Shown here: piece by piece, positions 9,077-18,158 of the stretch
Layout: every line of letters starts with the position of its first letter
How positions within the stretch are numbered: position 1 is the stretch's first letter
Assembly (NCBI RefSeq): GCF_029893235.1
Contig: NZ_JARXWE010000001.1
Location: 149,443 to 213,442 of the forward strand
Length of the DNA stretch: 64,000 nt
Origin: Dysgonomonas sp. PH5-45
GTDB lineage: Bacteria > Bacteroidota > Bacteroidia > Bacteroidales > Dysgonomonadaceae
Reading direction: 5' to 3'
Made by a program: the position numbers and the translations under genes
The notes under the pieces: generated by a model
Seen by the model: only the letters and a program-made list of their open reading frames with translations
What the model was told of the DNA's origin: nothing
Databases searched by the model: none

Positions 9077-9121
9077 AGAAAAAACTGCTAACCCCCGATT
9101 TCGTAGCATAGGGTTAGCAGT
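9077..9121 (-). terminator. Terminator of the ABC transporter operon
   Basis: Perfect 11 bp stem ACTGCTAACCC (9084-9094) with GGGTTAGCAGT (9111-9121). On the minus strand it is followed by a run of six T. It lies 31 bases after the permease stop. Confidence 0.85.
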
Positions 9122-9151
9122 CTTTGAAACTAAACTATTTAAAAACAAATT

Positions 9152-10471
9152 TTATTTATACCTCATCCATTTTGCCAATTCCTTGAGGCTTGGTTTCTTT
9201 CCATACATAAGAATACCCACACGATACACCTTTGCCGATAGCATCACAATGAGGATTGTGGAAACAAAAAGAATTCCCACCGAAACAAGCTCTTCCCACA
9301 GCGGAACGCCAAAAGGCACACGTACCATCATCACCACGGGCGATGTGAGCGGAATCATAGAACACCAGAAAGCCAGTGGCCCATCAGGATTGTTTATACT
9401 ATACATGCCTGCATACAAGGCAAAAAGGAAAATCAGGGTTATGGGCATCACAAACTGTTGTGAGTCTTGCACATTATCGACCGCTGAGCCGAACATAGCG
9501 AACAATGCCGCATACATCAGATATCCGCCTATGAAGAACAGGAAGAACATAACCAATATCTCAACCCAGTTGATAGACGAGAGCATGGTCATAGCATCGG
9601 CCATCTCGTTCATATTATCCATACTGCCCATCTGAGCCATATTTACGGTATCAACCGAAGCGGAAGACATCAAAAATGAAGAGCCGATGGTCGAAAATCC
9701 GGCAATGAGCACTCCCCATATAGCAAGCTGGGTGAGGCCTACAAGGCTGATGCCTAAAATTTTGCCCATCATCAAATCGAAAGGTTTTACGGACGAAACC
9801 ATGACTTCAACAATACGATTGCTTTTTTCTTCTATCACGCCCTGCATCACCATTGCTCCGTACGAGATAATGAAAATGTACATCAGCATAGTACAGGCAA
9901 CCCCGATGACGGATGCAACCATCGACGAAGTTTCTTTTTCTTCTCCATTCTGGTCGAAGCGGATGGTACTTATCTGTAATTTATTGGACGAAGCTTCTAT
10001 TTCCTGTACCGACTGTATGGTGGCAAGGTCTACATTTTGCTCTTGTGCCAAAACGGCCAGTTTTTCTTTCTTTATTTCGTCGCCAAAAGTACGTTGCATG
10101 GCCGAGATTAACTCCATGGGTGGTTGCTTTTCCGAAAAGAAAGTTGCCCCGTTGGGGTTCTTAGCCAAATCGTCGGTTATCTGCAATACACCAAAAATCT
10201 CGTCGCCTATTTTTGATTTGGCGTCTTCGCTTTGCTCGTGCGCCAGTTCATAGTTGTACGAATCGTCACTGGTGAGATGTTGTCCGTATTTGCCTGTGGT
10301 GTCTATAACTACAATTCTCTTAACATCAGAATCCTTTATGCCGGCCATGAAGATAGAGCCTACTATTATTCCGATAAAGATTACGGGTGTCAGAATGGTT
10401 GAGAGGATAAACGATTTTTTTTTCACCCTCGTGGTGTATTCCCGTTGTATTATAAGTGGTAATGCTTTCAT
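9152..10471 (-). CDS. ABC-2 type transporter permease, NatB-like
   Basis: A 439-residue integral membrane protein. The first helix begins at KKSFILSTILTPVIFIGIIV (about residues 18-37). A large extracytoplasmic domain follows to about 185, then five or more helices (for example GVACTMLMYIFIISYGAMVM, SLVGLTQLAIWGVLIAGF and ILVMFFLFFIGGYLMYAALF). This is the layout of Na+-efflux-type NatB and related ABC-2 permeases; the substrate is not certain. Its ATPase partner ends 20 bases upstream on the same strand, so the two form a two-gene transporter operon. Confidence 0.9.
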   Translation of the reverse strand: MKALPLIIQREYTTRVKKKSFILSTILTPVIFIGIIVGSIFMAGIKDSDVKRIVVIDTTGKYGQHLTSDDSYNYELAHEQSEDAKSKIGDEIFGVLQITDDLAKNPNGATFFSEKQPPMELISAMQRTFGDEIKKEKLAVLAQEQNVDLATIQSVQEIEASSNKLQISTIRFDQNGEEKETSSMVASVIGVACTMLMYIFIISYGAMVMQGVIEEKSNRIVEVMVSSVKPFDLMMGKILGISLVGLTQLAIWGVLIAGFSTIGSSFLMSSASVDTVNMAQMGSMDNMNEMADAMTMLSSINWVEILVMFFLFFIGGYLMYAALFAMFGSAVDNVQDSQQFVMPITLIFLFALYAGMYSINNPDGPLAFWCSMIPLTSPVVMMVRVPFGVPLWEELVSVGILFVSTILIVMLSAKVYRVGILMYGKKPSLKELAKWMRYK

Positions 10472-10491
10472 ATTCTGTTTACTATATATGC

Positions 10492-11412
10492 TTATTGGGC
10501 TTTAGGCTCGTGATTGGTAACTGTTTTAATAAAGATATCGTTCATGGTGGGCAGTTCTTCTTCGAACAAGAGAACTTCGTACCGATTGGCAACAAGGCGT
10601 AATATTTCCGAATTGGGAACCTCGTTCACGTTTTTGAGGCGCACCTCTGTATAATTCTCGTACCGATTGTTGGATAAGATGGTAAACAGGGGCGATTCGA
10701 GGTTAAAGTCTTCTTCGGCTATCTTAATTCTGTATTGATGCTCACGATGCTGGCGGCGGATGTCCTCGACTTTACCCTGCAATACAGCGCGCGACTTGTT
10801 GATAAGCGTAATGTTATCGCAAAGTTCCTCGACCGACTCCATGTTGTGTGTCGATAAGATTATGGTCTTGCCTTTGGCCTTCAGTTCCAGAATTTCGTTT
10901 TTCAACAGCTCGGCGTTTACGGGGTCGAAACCGCTGAAGGGTTCGTCCAGAATCAGCAAATCGGGTTCGTGTATCACAGTGGTGATAAACTGTATTTTTT
11001 GCTGCATGCCTTTCGACAGTTCTTCAATCTTCTTGTCTTTCCACGAAACTATGTCGAATTTTTTGAACCAGTAGTCCAACCTTTTCCATGCTTCGGCCTT
11101 GCTCAATCCTCTTAGCTGCGCAAGAAAAAGAGCCTGCTCGCCAACCTTCATTTTTTTATACAACCCACGTTCTTCGGGCAGATAACCGATGTTATACACA
11201 TCGTTGGCGGCAAATGGCTGTCCCTTTATCAGCACTTGCCCGCTATCGGGAGCTGTTATGCGGTTGATGATGCGGATGAGCGTTGTTTTTCCGGCTCCGT
11301 TAGGCCCCAACAAACCGTATATACAGCCTTCGGGTACTTGTATGCTCACACCATCGAGGGCACGATGCCCGGCATATTGTTTAATTACGTCTTTTGTTTC
11401 TAAATAGAACAT
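10492..11412 (-). CDS. ABC transporter ATP-binding protein, NatA-like
   Basis: A 306-residue cytoplasmic ATPase for the adjacent permease. Walker [10 protein letters not shown] lies at 35-43. A Q-loop-region variant appears as GYLPEERGLY (Pro-Glu-Glu where many have a Gln), followed by the signature ELSKGMQQKIQF, Walker B LLILDEPFSGFDP and the H-loop STHNM. The C-terminal roughly 90 residues form the DUF4162-type extension common in NatA-like exporters. 20 bases separate it from the permease. Sodium or drug export is possible but unproven. Confidence 0.92.
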   Translation of the reverse strand: MFYLETKDVIKQYAGHRALDGVSIQVPEGCIYGLLGPNGAGKTTLIRIINRITAPDSGQVLIKGQPFAANDVYNIGYLPEERGLYKKMKVGEQALFLAQLRGLSKAEAWKRLDYWFKKFDIVSWKDKKIEELSKGMQQKIQFITTVIHEPDLLILDEPFSGFDPVNAELLKNEILELKAKGKTIILSTHNMESVEELCDNITLINKSRAVLQGKVEDIRRQHREHQYRIKIAEEDFNLESPLFTILSNNRYENYTEVRLKNVNEVPNSEILRLVANRYEVLLFEEELPTMNDIFIKTVTNHEPKAQ

Positions 11413-11542
11413 CTGTATATATTAAATATAATGAGTTATCTGATTCGCTTCTTTAATAAAGTAAGTCGCCTGTTATGTAAAATAATCACAAAACCGGCTT
11501 ATATTTTTTAAAAAAAAGTTCTGTCTTTAGGAAGGGAAACTC

Positions 11543-13525
11543 TCACCATCGCACAATGATGCGTTCGCCAAGCTCCTTAGCCAATATTTTTTTTATCTCC
11601 TCAAGCTGTTTTATCTGTTGCATCACGGCAATTGCACCTTCGGTATCGCCATCGCTTTGTTTGTTTATCATCTGCTTCTTCAAATCGCGAATCTGCAAGG
11701 CGATATAAGCGTTTTTCAGTTCGGTGAGTACACGTGGAACGGCCGTAGCCAGATGCTTCTGTTCGGCAAGGGGAGTGTCTTCGGGTTTCACATCGTTCCC
11801 GAATTGTTTCATATGTACTTTGCTTAACTCGTACTTATCTTCGAGCAAGCTGGCAGCCGTGCGACTTATTTGTTGTTCGGGGTGCGCCAAATAATAGCGA
11901 CTCGGATTGAAAGCGTTGTCAGCGATATGCTCAACAGCTTCGTCCAGTATTTTTTTATAAACCGGATTGGTAAACCACAGGCTGTCGCGTTCTAAATCGA
12001 ACTTCACGTATTGTATCACAGTAGGGTTGTCTTCCACCCCTTCGGCTTCTTCGCCTTGTAGAAGGCGGGTTGTGCCAAAACGTATTATATAATATACAAT
12101 GGCACGCTCAAACTTATCCAATTCCTTGTTTGTTTGCTCCGTTGCCGAGGCGGGCAAATCTTGGGGCAAGGGTTGAGATTCGGGCAAATGAGCCACAAAC
12201 CGCTTTTGCGACTCTTTCTCTAAAATATTGAGGTGCTTCTTGTTGACTTCCTGCACCAGAATACGCTCGTCTACACCAAGCAAGAGACTGCAATCGCGAA
12301 TATAAACCGAACGGATAATATTATCGGGGATGATGGATATACTGTTCACGATGTCGGTTATCAGGGCTGCCCGTTTTATGGGGTCGTTACCCGCGTCATT
12401 GAGCAATAGTTGGGTTTTGAAGCGGATGAAATCGACTTCGTTTTCCTGTATAAACCGATGGAACGACTCTGCATTCTGCTTACGGGCAAAGGAGTCGGGG
12501 TCTTCGCCATCGGGCAAAAGAACCACTTTTATGTTCATCCCCTGCTCCAAGAGCAGGTCTATACCCCTCAAGGCGGCTTTTATCCCTGCCGCATCGCCAT
12601 CGTAAATGACTGTGATATTGTTCGTGAAACGGTGTATAAGGCGAATCTGCCCTTGTGTGAGTGCCGTTCCCGACGAAGATACTACGTTTTCTATTCCCGC
12701 CTGATGCATGGAAATAACATCAGTGTATCCTTCTACCAAGAAACATCTGTCGTGCTTCGATATGGCTTGCTTGGCAAAGTAGAGCCCGTATAGCTGGTCT
12801 CCTTTATGATAGATACTACTTTCGGGCGAATTTACGTACTTACCCGTATTTTCAGCTTTTTTCAGTATCCGTCCCCCAAAAGCAACTACCTTGCCCGATA
12901 GGGTATGCACGGGAAACATAACACGCCCACGAAAACGGTCGGCCACGTAATTATCGCCTTCTATCGTTAATCCTGTTTTTACGAGGTATTCTTTCTTGAA
13001 GCCGTTTCGCAAAGCTTCTTGGGTAAAAGCATCACGCTGTTCGAGGCTATACCCCAGTTGGAATTTTTTTATCGTATCATCCCTGAACCCACGTTCCCGG
13101 AAATAACTCAAACCTACGGTTTTACCCTCCATATGCTGATTAAGGGTAGTGACAAAATAATTCCGTGCAAAATCGTTCAGAATGAAAAGACTTTCACGTT
13201 CGTTTTGAGCTTGTTTCTGTTCGTTGGTCAACTCACGCTCTTGTATCTCTATGTCGTACTTCTTGGCAAGGAACCGCAGGGCATCGTAAAACGAAAGTTG
13301 TTCGTGTTTCATAATAAAATGCACAGCACTTCCTCCCTCGCCGCAAGCAAAGCATTTGCAGATATTCTTTGCAGGCGAAACGTAAAACGAAGGCGTTTTG
13401 TCCGAATGAAAAGGGCACAGTCCTACCAAGTTGACACCTTTTTTTTTGAGCGTAACAAACTGCCCCACAATATCTTCGATGCGGGCGGCGTCCATAATAC
13501 GATCTATGGTCAGTTGGTCTATCAT
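11543..13525 (-). CDS. dnaG: DNA primase DnaG
   Basis: Makes RNA primers for DNA replication. I set the start at 13525 (MIDQLTIDRIMDAARIEDIV), where the family normally begins. The frame is open 30 codons further upstream, but a near-consensus -7 box at 13549-13556 would place the transcript start downstream of that longer start. The 660 residues contain the CHC2 zinc finger (CPFH near residue 38 and CKCFACGEGG near 60), the RepN domain, Toprim motifs (VEGYTDVISMHQAG and YDGDAAGIKAALRG) and a divergent C-terminal helicase-binding region. It lies 130 bases upstream of the ABC pair. Confidence 0.97.
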   Translation of the reverse strand: MIDQLTIDRIMDAARIEDIVGQFVTLKKKGVNLVGLCPFHSDKTPSFYVSPAKNICKCFACGEGGSAVHFIMKHEQLSFYDALRFLAKKYDIEIQERELTNEQKQAQNERESLFILNDFARNYFVTTLNQHMEGKTVGLSYFRERGFRDDTIKKFQLGYSLEQRDAFTQEALRNGFKKEYLVKTGLTIEGDNYVADRFRGRVMFPVHTLSGKVVAFGGRILKKAENTGKYVNSPESSIYHKGDQLYGLYFAKQAISKHDRCFLVEGYTDVISMHQAGIENVVSSSGTALTQGQIRLIHRFTNNITVIYDGDAAGIKAALRGIDLLLEQGMNIKVVLLPDGEDPDSFARKQNAESFHRFIQENEVDFIRFKTQLLLNDAGNDPIKRAALITDIVNSISIIPDNIIRSVYIRDCSLLLGVDERILVQEVNKKHLNILEKESQKRFVAHLPESQPLPQDLPASATEQTNKELDKFERAIVYYIIRFGTTRLLQGEEAEGVEDNPTVIQYVKFDLERDSLWFTNPVYKKILDEAVEHIADNAFNPSRYYLAHPEQQISRTAASLLEDKYELSKVHMKQFGNDVKPEDTPLAEQKHLATAVPRVLTELKNAYIALQIRDLKKQMINKQSDGDTEGAIAVMQQIKQLEEIKKILAKELGERIIVRW

Positions 13526-13681
13526 CTTGGCCGGAAACGATTGAACAACGAAAGTACGAAATTCCTCAGAAATATAGCCTCCTTTTACGATGCCCCGACT
13601 GTTAAATATTATCATTAGTCTGTAAATTTAATAAGTGCTGTAAAATATCATAATAAGGGTGCGAATGTTATTTTAATATTG

Positions 13682-13689
13682 TAATTTTG
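13682..13689 (+). promoter_or_regulatory. -7 box of ilvE promoter
   Basis: TAATTTTG matches TAnnTTTG, 47 bases before the ilvE start. There is no clear -33. Confidence 0.45.
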
Positions 13690-13736
13690 CGTACTAATTT
13701 ATATAAAACACTGATTTTTAAATAAAAAACACTACT

Positions 13737-14756
13737 ATGAGTAAAATGGATTGGAGTACGCTGTCTTTTGGCTATGTAAAGACAGACTACAATGTAAGAA
13801 GCTATTACAAAGACGGTAAATGGAGTGAATTGACCGTTAGCGATTCTGAGACTGTTGATATCCACATGGCTTCAACTTGTTTGCACTACGGACAAGAAGC
13901 CTTCGAAGGGCTGAAAGCTTTTAGAGGGAAAGACGGTAAAATCCGTGTATTCCGTATGCGCGAAAACGCTTTGCGTATGAATTCTTCTTGCCGCGGTATA
14001 GCCATGGCCGAACTTCCTGTGGAACTTTTTGAAGAAGCTATCATCAGAGTAGTAAAAGAAAACGAAGAATTTGTTCCACCTTACGAAACAGGAGCATCTC
14101 TTTACATCCGTCCGCTACTTATAGGAGTAGGAGCTCAGGTAGGTATTAAAGCCGCGAAAGAATATCAATTCATCGTATTCTGTACTCCTGTAGGTCCATA
14201 CTTTAAAGGTGGTTTCGCTACATCGCCAATGGTTATCTTCCGCAGTTACGACCGTGCTGCTCCTCTGGGAACAGGAACCATCAAAGTTGGGGGTAACTAT
14301 GCCGCAAGTTTGATTCCTAACGAAAAAGCTCACGCTATGGGCTATTCGGCTGCGATCTTCCTTGATGCAAAAGAAAAGAAATATATTGACGAATGCGGCC
14401 CTGCCAACTTCTTCGGTATCAAAAACAATACATATGTCACACCGGCTTCGTCTTCAATCTTGCCATCAATCACAAACAAAAGTTTGATGCAATTGGCCGA
14501 AGATATGGGGCTGAAAGTAGAACGCAGACAAATTCCTGAAGAAGAATTAGGTACATTCGAAGAAGCCGGAGCTTGCGGAACCGCTGCCGTGATTATGCCG
14601 ATAAACAAAATAGACGATATTGAAGAAAACAAAACTTATGTGCTGTCGAAAGACGGAAGCGTAGGTCCTATTTCTACAAAATTGTACAACAGACTACGTG
14701 CCATTCAATATGGCGACGAGCCCGATGTACACGGATGGAATACCATCATTGAGTAA
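13737..14756 (+). CDS. ilvE: Branched-chain amino acid aminotransferase
   Basis: PLP-dependent interconversion of Leu, Ile and Val with their 2-oxo acids. The 339 residues fit the longer eukaryote-like group II BCAT class. Visible motifs are HYGQEAFEGLKAFRG (50-64), YIRPLLIGVGAQVG, Lys183 as the Schiff-base lysine in GTIKVGGNYAASL, the ECGPANFFGI loop and EAGACGTAAVIMPI near the C-terminus. It heads a plus-strand run, with lptB 10 bases downstream. Confidence 0.97.
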   Translation: MSKMDWSTLSFGYVKTDYNVRSYYKDGKWSELTVSDSETVDIHMASTCLHYGQEAFEGLKAFRGKDGKIRVFRMRENALRMNSSCRGIAMAELPVELFEEAIIRVVKENEEFVPPYETGASLYIRPLLIGVGAQVGIKAAKEYQFIVFCTPVGPYFKGGFATSPMVIFRSYDRAAPLGTGTIKVGGNYAASLIPNEKAHAMGYSAAIFLDAKEKKYIDECGPANFFGIKNNTYVTPASSSILPSITNKSLMQLAEDMGLKVERRQIPEEELGTFEEAGACGTAAVIMPINKIDDIEENKTYVLSKDGSVGPISTKLYNRLRAIQYGDEPDVHGWNTIIE

Positions 14757-14766
14757 CTTGAAATAA

Positions 14767-15543
14767 ATGCAAGATAGTACACAATCGAAAATGGTACTTC
14801 GCACAGAGGGACTTGTAAAAAAATACAAGTCCCGTACTGTTGTAAACCAAGTATCAATAGAGGTTAAACAAGGAGAAATAGTTGGTTTGCTGGGGCCGAA
14901 TGGCGCCGGCAAAACAACTACTTTTTATATGACCGTGGGCCTTGTTATGCCCAACGAAGGGCGGATTTTTCTGAACGATCAGGAAATAACCCGATATCCG
15001 GTCTACAAACGCGCGCAGAATGGCATTGGCTATCTGGCACAGGAAGCCTCTATTTTTCGGAAAATGTCGGTCGAAGACAATATTCGCGCTGTTCTTGAAA
15101 TGACAAAAACAAGTAAGGAATATCAAAAAGAAAAACTCGAAAGCCTTATATCTGAGTTCGGCTTGCATAAAGTGCGCAAAAACCTGGGAGACCAACTTTC
15201 GGGTGGTGAACGTCGGCGTGCCGAAATAGCCCGTTGCTTGGCAATAGACCCCAAGTTTATAATGCTCGACGAACCTTTTGCGGGGGTAGACCCCATTGCC
15301 GTGCAGGATATACAGGAAATCGTTGCTCAGCTTAAATACAAAAATATAGGTATTCTTATCACCGACCACAATGTTGACGAAACGTTGAGTATCACCGACA
15401 GAGCTTATCTGCTGTTCGAAGGGAAAGTTCTATTTCAGGGATCGGCCGAAGACCTTGCCGCGAATGAAATTGTCCGTGAAAAATATTTGGGTCGGGATTT
15501 TGAATTAAAAAAACGCTCTTTCGAACATTTGAAGCAAAAATAA
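14767..15543 (+). CDS. lptB: Lipopolysaccharide export ATPase LptB
   Basis: Cytoplasmic ATPase that powers LptFG extraction of LPS from the inner membrane. The 258 residues carry Walker [10 protein letters not shown] (43-51), the LptB-type stretch [16 protein letters not shown]-loop [18 protein letters not shown], signature [15 protein letters not shown], Walker [14 protein letters not shown] and ITDHNV with the H-loop histidine. The [15 protein letters not shown] pattern separates LptB from other ABC ATPases. It lies between ilvE and ruvX; lptF and lptG are not in the window. Confidence 0.95.
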   Translation: MQDSTQSKMVLRTEGLVKKYKSRTVVNQVSIEVKQGEIVGLLGPNGAGKTTTFYMTVGLVMPNEGRIFLNDQEITRYPVYKRAQNGIGYLAQEASIFRKMSVEDNIRAVLEMTKTSKEYQKEKLESLISEFGLHKVRKNLGDQLSGGERRRAEIARCLAIDPKFIMLDEPFAGVDPIAVQDIQEIVAQLKYKNIGILITDHNVDETLSITDRAYLLFEGKVLFQGSAEDLAANEIVREKYLGRDFELKKRSFEHLKQK

Positions 15544-15554
15544 ATGTTTTTTTA

Positions 15555-15562
15555 TATCTTTG
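15555..15562 (+). promoter_or_regulatory. -7-like box just before ruvX
   Basis: TATCTTTG matches TAnnTTTG and ends seven bases before the preferred GTG start of ruvX. If active, the transcript would be leaderless or nearly so. TTTG at 15528-15531 is 23 bases upstream, longer than usual. Confidence 0.35.
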
Positions 15563-15568
15563 TCGGCT

Positions 15569-15997
15569 GTGGGAAGATTACTTGCAATTGATTATGGTAC
15601 AAAGCGTACCGGTATAGCCATAACCGACACGCTGCAAATAATAGCAACCGGCCTGACAACCGTGTCTACACACACTCTTTTTGCTTTTTTGAAGCAATAT
15701 ATGGAAAAAGAAACTGTAGATTGTGTTGTAGTAGGATTGCCTCGGCAATCGAACAATGAACCGTCAGAAAATCTGAAAAATGTTGAAAGTTTCACAAAAA
15801 AATTAGCAAAACTATATCCCACACTAAACATACAACTTTATGACGAACGCTATACATCGGTGTTAGCCCACAGAGCAATGATTGATGGCGGTCTGAAAAA
15901 AAAAGACAGAGCAAACAAAGCGTTAGTTGACGAGATTAGTGCCGTTATTTTATTACAAAGCTACATGGAAAGTAAGCAATATAATGACCAAAAATAA
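15569..15997 (+). CDS. ruvX: Putative Holliday junction resolvase / pre-16S rRNA nuclease RuvX (YqgF)
   Basis: RNase H-fold nuclease linked to 16S rRNA 5'-end maturation. The preferred start is the GTG at 15569 (GRLLAIDYGTKRTGIAITD follows). A TTG three codons upstream is also open but overlaps a -7 box. The product has 142 residues. Motifs are the catalytic Asp in AIDYGTKRTG (about 6-15), VVVGLPRQSNNEPSE, YDERYTSVLAHRAM and the final Asp in KALVDEISAVILLQSYM. The stop is three bases before def, indicating co-transcription. Confidence 0.93.
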   Translation: MGRLLAIDYGTKRTGIAITDTLQIIATGLTTVSTHTLFAFLKQYMEKETVDCVVVGLPRQSNNEPSENLKNVESFTKKLAKLYPTLNIQLYDERYTSVLAHRAMIDGGLKKKDRANKALVDEISAVILLQSYMESKQYNDQK

Positions 15998-16000
15998 AAT

Positions 16001-16561
16001 ATGATATTACCTATTTATTTATATGGACAACCTGTTCTTCGGAAAATGGCAGAGGATATATCGCCCGATTATCCCGGCTTACAGGATCTGATAAATAATA
16101 TGTTTGAGACGATGTATAACGCCGATGGGGTTGGATTGGCAGCACCCCAGATAGGTTTAAGCATCCGCTTGTTTGTTATAGACCTCGAACCCCTGAGCGA
16201 AGACGAGCCTAAATATAAAGACTTTAAGAAAGTATTTATCAATGCTCAGATTCTGGAACGTACCGGTGAGATTGTTTCGGCAACGGAAGGCTGTTTAAGC
16301 CTGCCCGGAATAAACGAAACCGTGCAACGCCCTGCAAAAATAAAAATAAAATATCTGGACGAAAATTTTGTGGAACATATCGAAGAATATACCGACTTCT
16401 TTGCCGTATGCATCCAACATGAATATGACCATATAGATGGATTGATGTTCATTGATAAAGTATCAGGAATACGAAAACAATTAATAAAATCGAAATTAAA
16501 TAATCTGATAAAAGGGCGAGTAAATTGCCATTACAGAGTTAAAGCAGTACAAAAAAAATAA
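16001..16561 (+). CDS. def: Peptide deformylase
   Basis: Removes the N-formyl group from new polypeptides, using Fe2+ or another divalent metal. The 186 residues carry all three family motifs: GVGLAAPQ (43-50), EGCLSLP with the metal-binding Cys98, and QHEYDH with His140 and His144 plus the catalytic Glu. It sits three bases after ruvX and five before the first Wza-like gene, so the housekeeping and export genes probably share a transcript. Confidence 0.98.
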   Translation: MILPIYLYGQPVLRKMAEDISPDYPGLQDLINNMFETMYNADGVGLAAPQIGLSIRLFVIDLEPLSEDEPKYKDFKKVFINAQILERTGEIVSATEGCLSLPGINETVQRPAKIKIKYLDENFVEHIEEYTDFFAVCIQHEYDHIDGLMFIDKVSGIRKQLIKSKLNNLIKGRVNCHYRVKAVQKK

Positions 16562-16566
16562 AATTT

Positions 16567-17370
16567 ATGAAGAGTAAATTTCTACTTTTACTATTATCGG
16601 TAGCCGTAGTTCTTTCTTCTTGTATCACAACAAAAGACACAGAGCTATTACAGGATATACCTAAAAATTACCCGATAGAAACACCTCCTGATTATAAAAT
16701 TATTCCTGGAGACAGGCTAATCCTTACCATATATACGCTGAACGAAGACATGAAATCCTTGTTTTCTGTTTATATAAAACAAGGAAGCACCGTTCAGTTG
16801 AACACTGGAGGAATGTCATCAAGAGCTTCAGGCTCACTGTCGGGCGGAGGAGGAAGTAATAATTTGCTTGTAAGCATGGATGGAAATATCCGTATCCCCT
16901 ATGTAGGTAAAATTCAAGTAGAAGGTTTGACTTTACTGGAAGCCAGAGAATTAGTTGCTGAACGTTTTAGGGGATTTTCAGATCAGGTTACTATCGATTT
17001 AACTTTACAAAATACATATTTTTATGTATTAGGAGAAGCTGGCTGTAAAAGTATAAATATGGATAAACAACGTTATACCATATTGCAAGCTTTATCTGTT
17101 TCGGGAAGTATAACCAGAGTTGGTAACCGAAAAGAAGTCAAAATAATAAGGCAAACGGCCGAAGGAACCCAAATAAAAGTTTTTGATTTAAGATCGAAAG
17201 ATGTTCTTGATTCTGAGTTTTATTATATACAGCCCAATGATATAATCTATATTCCTAAACTGGGGCGTACTTTTTGGGGAGAAATTGGAAGTGTAAGTAG
17301 CATACTCAATATGATATCAACAGTAATAGGTACGGCTACACTTGCAATATTTGTAGCAGATCAATTTTAA
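16567..17370 (+). CDS. Polysaccharide export lipoprotein, Wza/SLBB family (copy 1)
   Basis: A 267-residue lipoprotein with lipobox VLSSC (Cys at about 19). It has a polysaccharide export domain (DYKIIPGDRLILTIYTL, near residues 39-55, and GNIRIPYVGKIQVEGLTLLEA near 110) and an SLBB-type region from about 160 (YVLGEAGCKSINMDKQRYTILQ onward). A hydrophobic C-terminal helix ending IGTATLAIFVADQF could cross the outer membrane as in Wza. A Gly/Ser-rich insertion (about 82-100) interrupts the export domain. It begins a three-gene set with a second copy and a Wzc-like kinase. Confidence 0.9.
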   Translation: MKSKFLLLLLSVAVVLSSCITTKDTELLQDIPKNYPIETPPDYKIIPGDRLILTIYTLNEDMKSLFSVYIKQGSTVQLNTGGMSSRASGSLSGGGGSNNLLVSMDGNIRIPYVGKIQVEGLTLLEARELVAERFRGFSDQVTIDLTLQNTYFYVLGEAGCKSINMDKQRYTILQALSVSGSITRVGNRKEVKIIRQTAEGTQIKVFDLRSKDVLDSEFYYIQPNDIIYIPKLGRTFWGEIGSVSSILNMISTVIGTATLAIFVADQF

Positions 17371-17390
17371 AATTTTAATGAAATCATAAA

Positions 17391-18146
17391 ATGAAATATA
17401 AATATTTCCAAATTATAACGGTAATTTTTTTCGGGATTCTTTTGTTTTCGTGTATGACAGCCGGGAAAACAAATTTATTACAAAAAGAAGGAACACATTA
17501 CACAAAATTTGCATACGAAGACTATCGCTTGCAAATGAATGATATTGTATTTTGTAACATTCTTACCAGTGAAACAGAACTCGCAAACGAATTTAATGGG
17601 GTGGTATCGACTACTGCAACAGGAGAGTCGGGAGGCCCTTCTTATCGTATACTAGAGAATGGATGTATATTGGTGCCCTTTTTCGGGGAAGTGAAAATAG
17701 AAGGCTGTACTATCAATGAAGCAGAAATTCGGATTAGAGAAAAAATGCAAAAATCATTCCCAGATGCAGAAGTTATTGTCCGGTTATCGAATAATTCGTT
17801 TTTTATTTATTCTTCAACAAAAGCAGGTAAGTATTACATGGATAAAGAAAATATGACAATTTTTCAAGCTTTAGCTGCAACTGGCGCACCGGATGAAATT
17901 ATTGATTATAGCAAAGTAAGGATTGTACGTGTAGAACCCGATGGGCGAACTGTTGAAAAAACATTCGACTTACGTGCCGAATCAATTATTGATTCCGAAT
18001 TTTATTATATAAAACCAAACGATGTTATTTACTATAAGGCGAGTACTGCCAGATCATTTTTTGGAAAAGGAAGTACAATATTTTCTGTTCTCGGAATTAT
18101 AACAACACCGGCATTATTCTTCTTTGCTTTGAAAAATACTTTCTAA
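17391..18146 (+). CDS. Polysaccharide export lipoprotein, Wza/SLBB family (copy 2)
   Basis: A 251-residue paralogue of the gene before it. It has lipobox LLFSC (Cys at about 21), the same export domain (YRLQMNDIVFCNIL, then GCILVPFFGEVKIEGCTINEA), a shared SLBB-region pattern (STKAGKYYMDKENMTIFQALAATG) and a hydrophobic C-terminus (TTPALFFFALKNTF). The shared motif SEFYYI.PND.IY near the end of both copies shows clear homology but not a recent duplication. It lies 20 bases after copy 1 and 12 before the kinase. A mixed two-subunit outer-membrane channel is one possible reading. Confidence 0.88.
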   Translation: MKYKYFQIITVIFFGILLFSCMTAGKTNLLQKEGTHYTKFAYEDYRLQMNDIVFCNILTSETELANEFNGVVSTTATGESGGPSYRILENGCILVPFFGEVKIEGCTINEAEIRIREKMQKSFPDAEVIVRLSNNSFFIYSSTKAGKYYMDKENMTIFQALAATGAPDEIIDYSKVRIVRVEPDGRTVEKTFDLRAESIIDSEFYYIKPNDVIYYKASTARSFFGKGSTIFSVLGIITTPALFFFALKNTF

Positions 18147-18158
18147 AGATTAAACGTA

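Noticed and set aside
13526..13615. Upstream in-frame extension of dnaG
   Set aside because: The family starts at MIDQLTIDRI and a near-consensus -7 box lies between the two starts.
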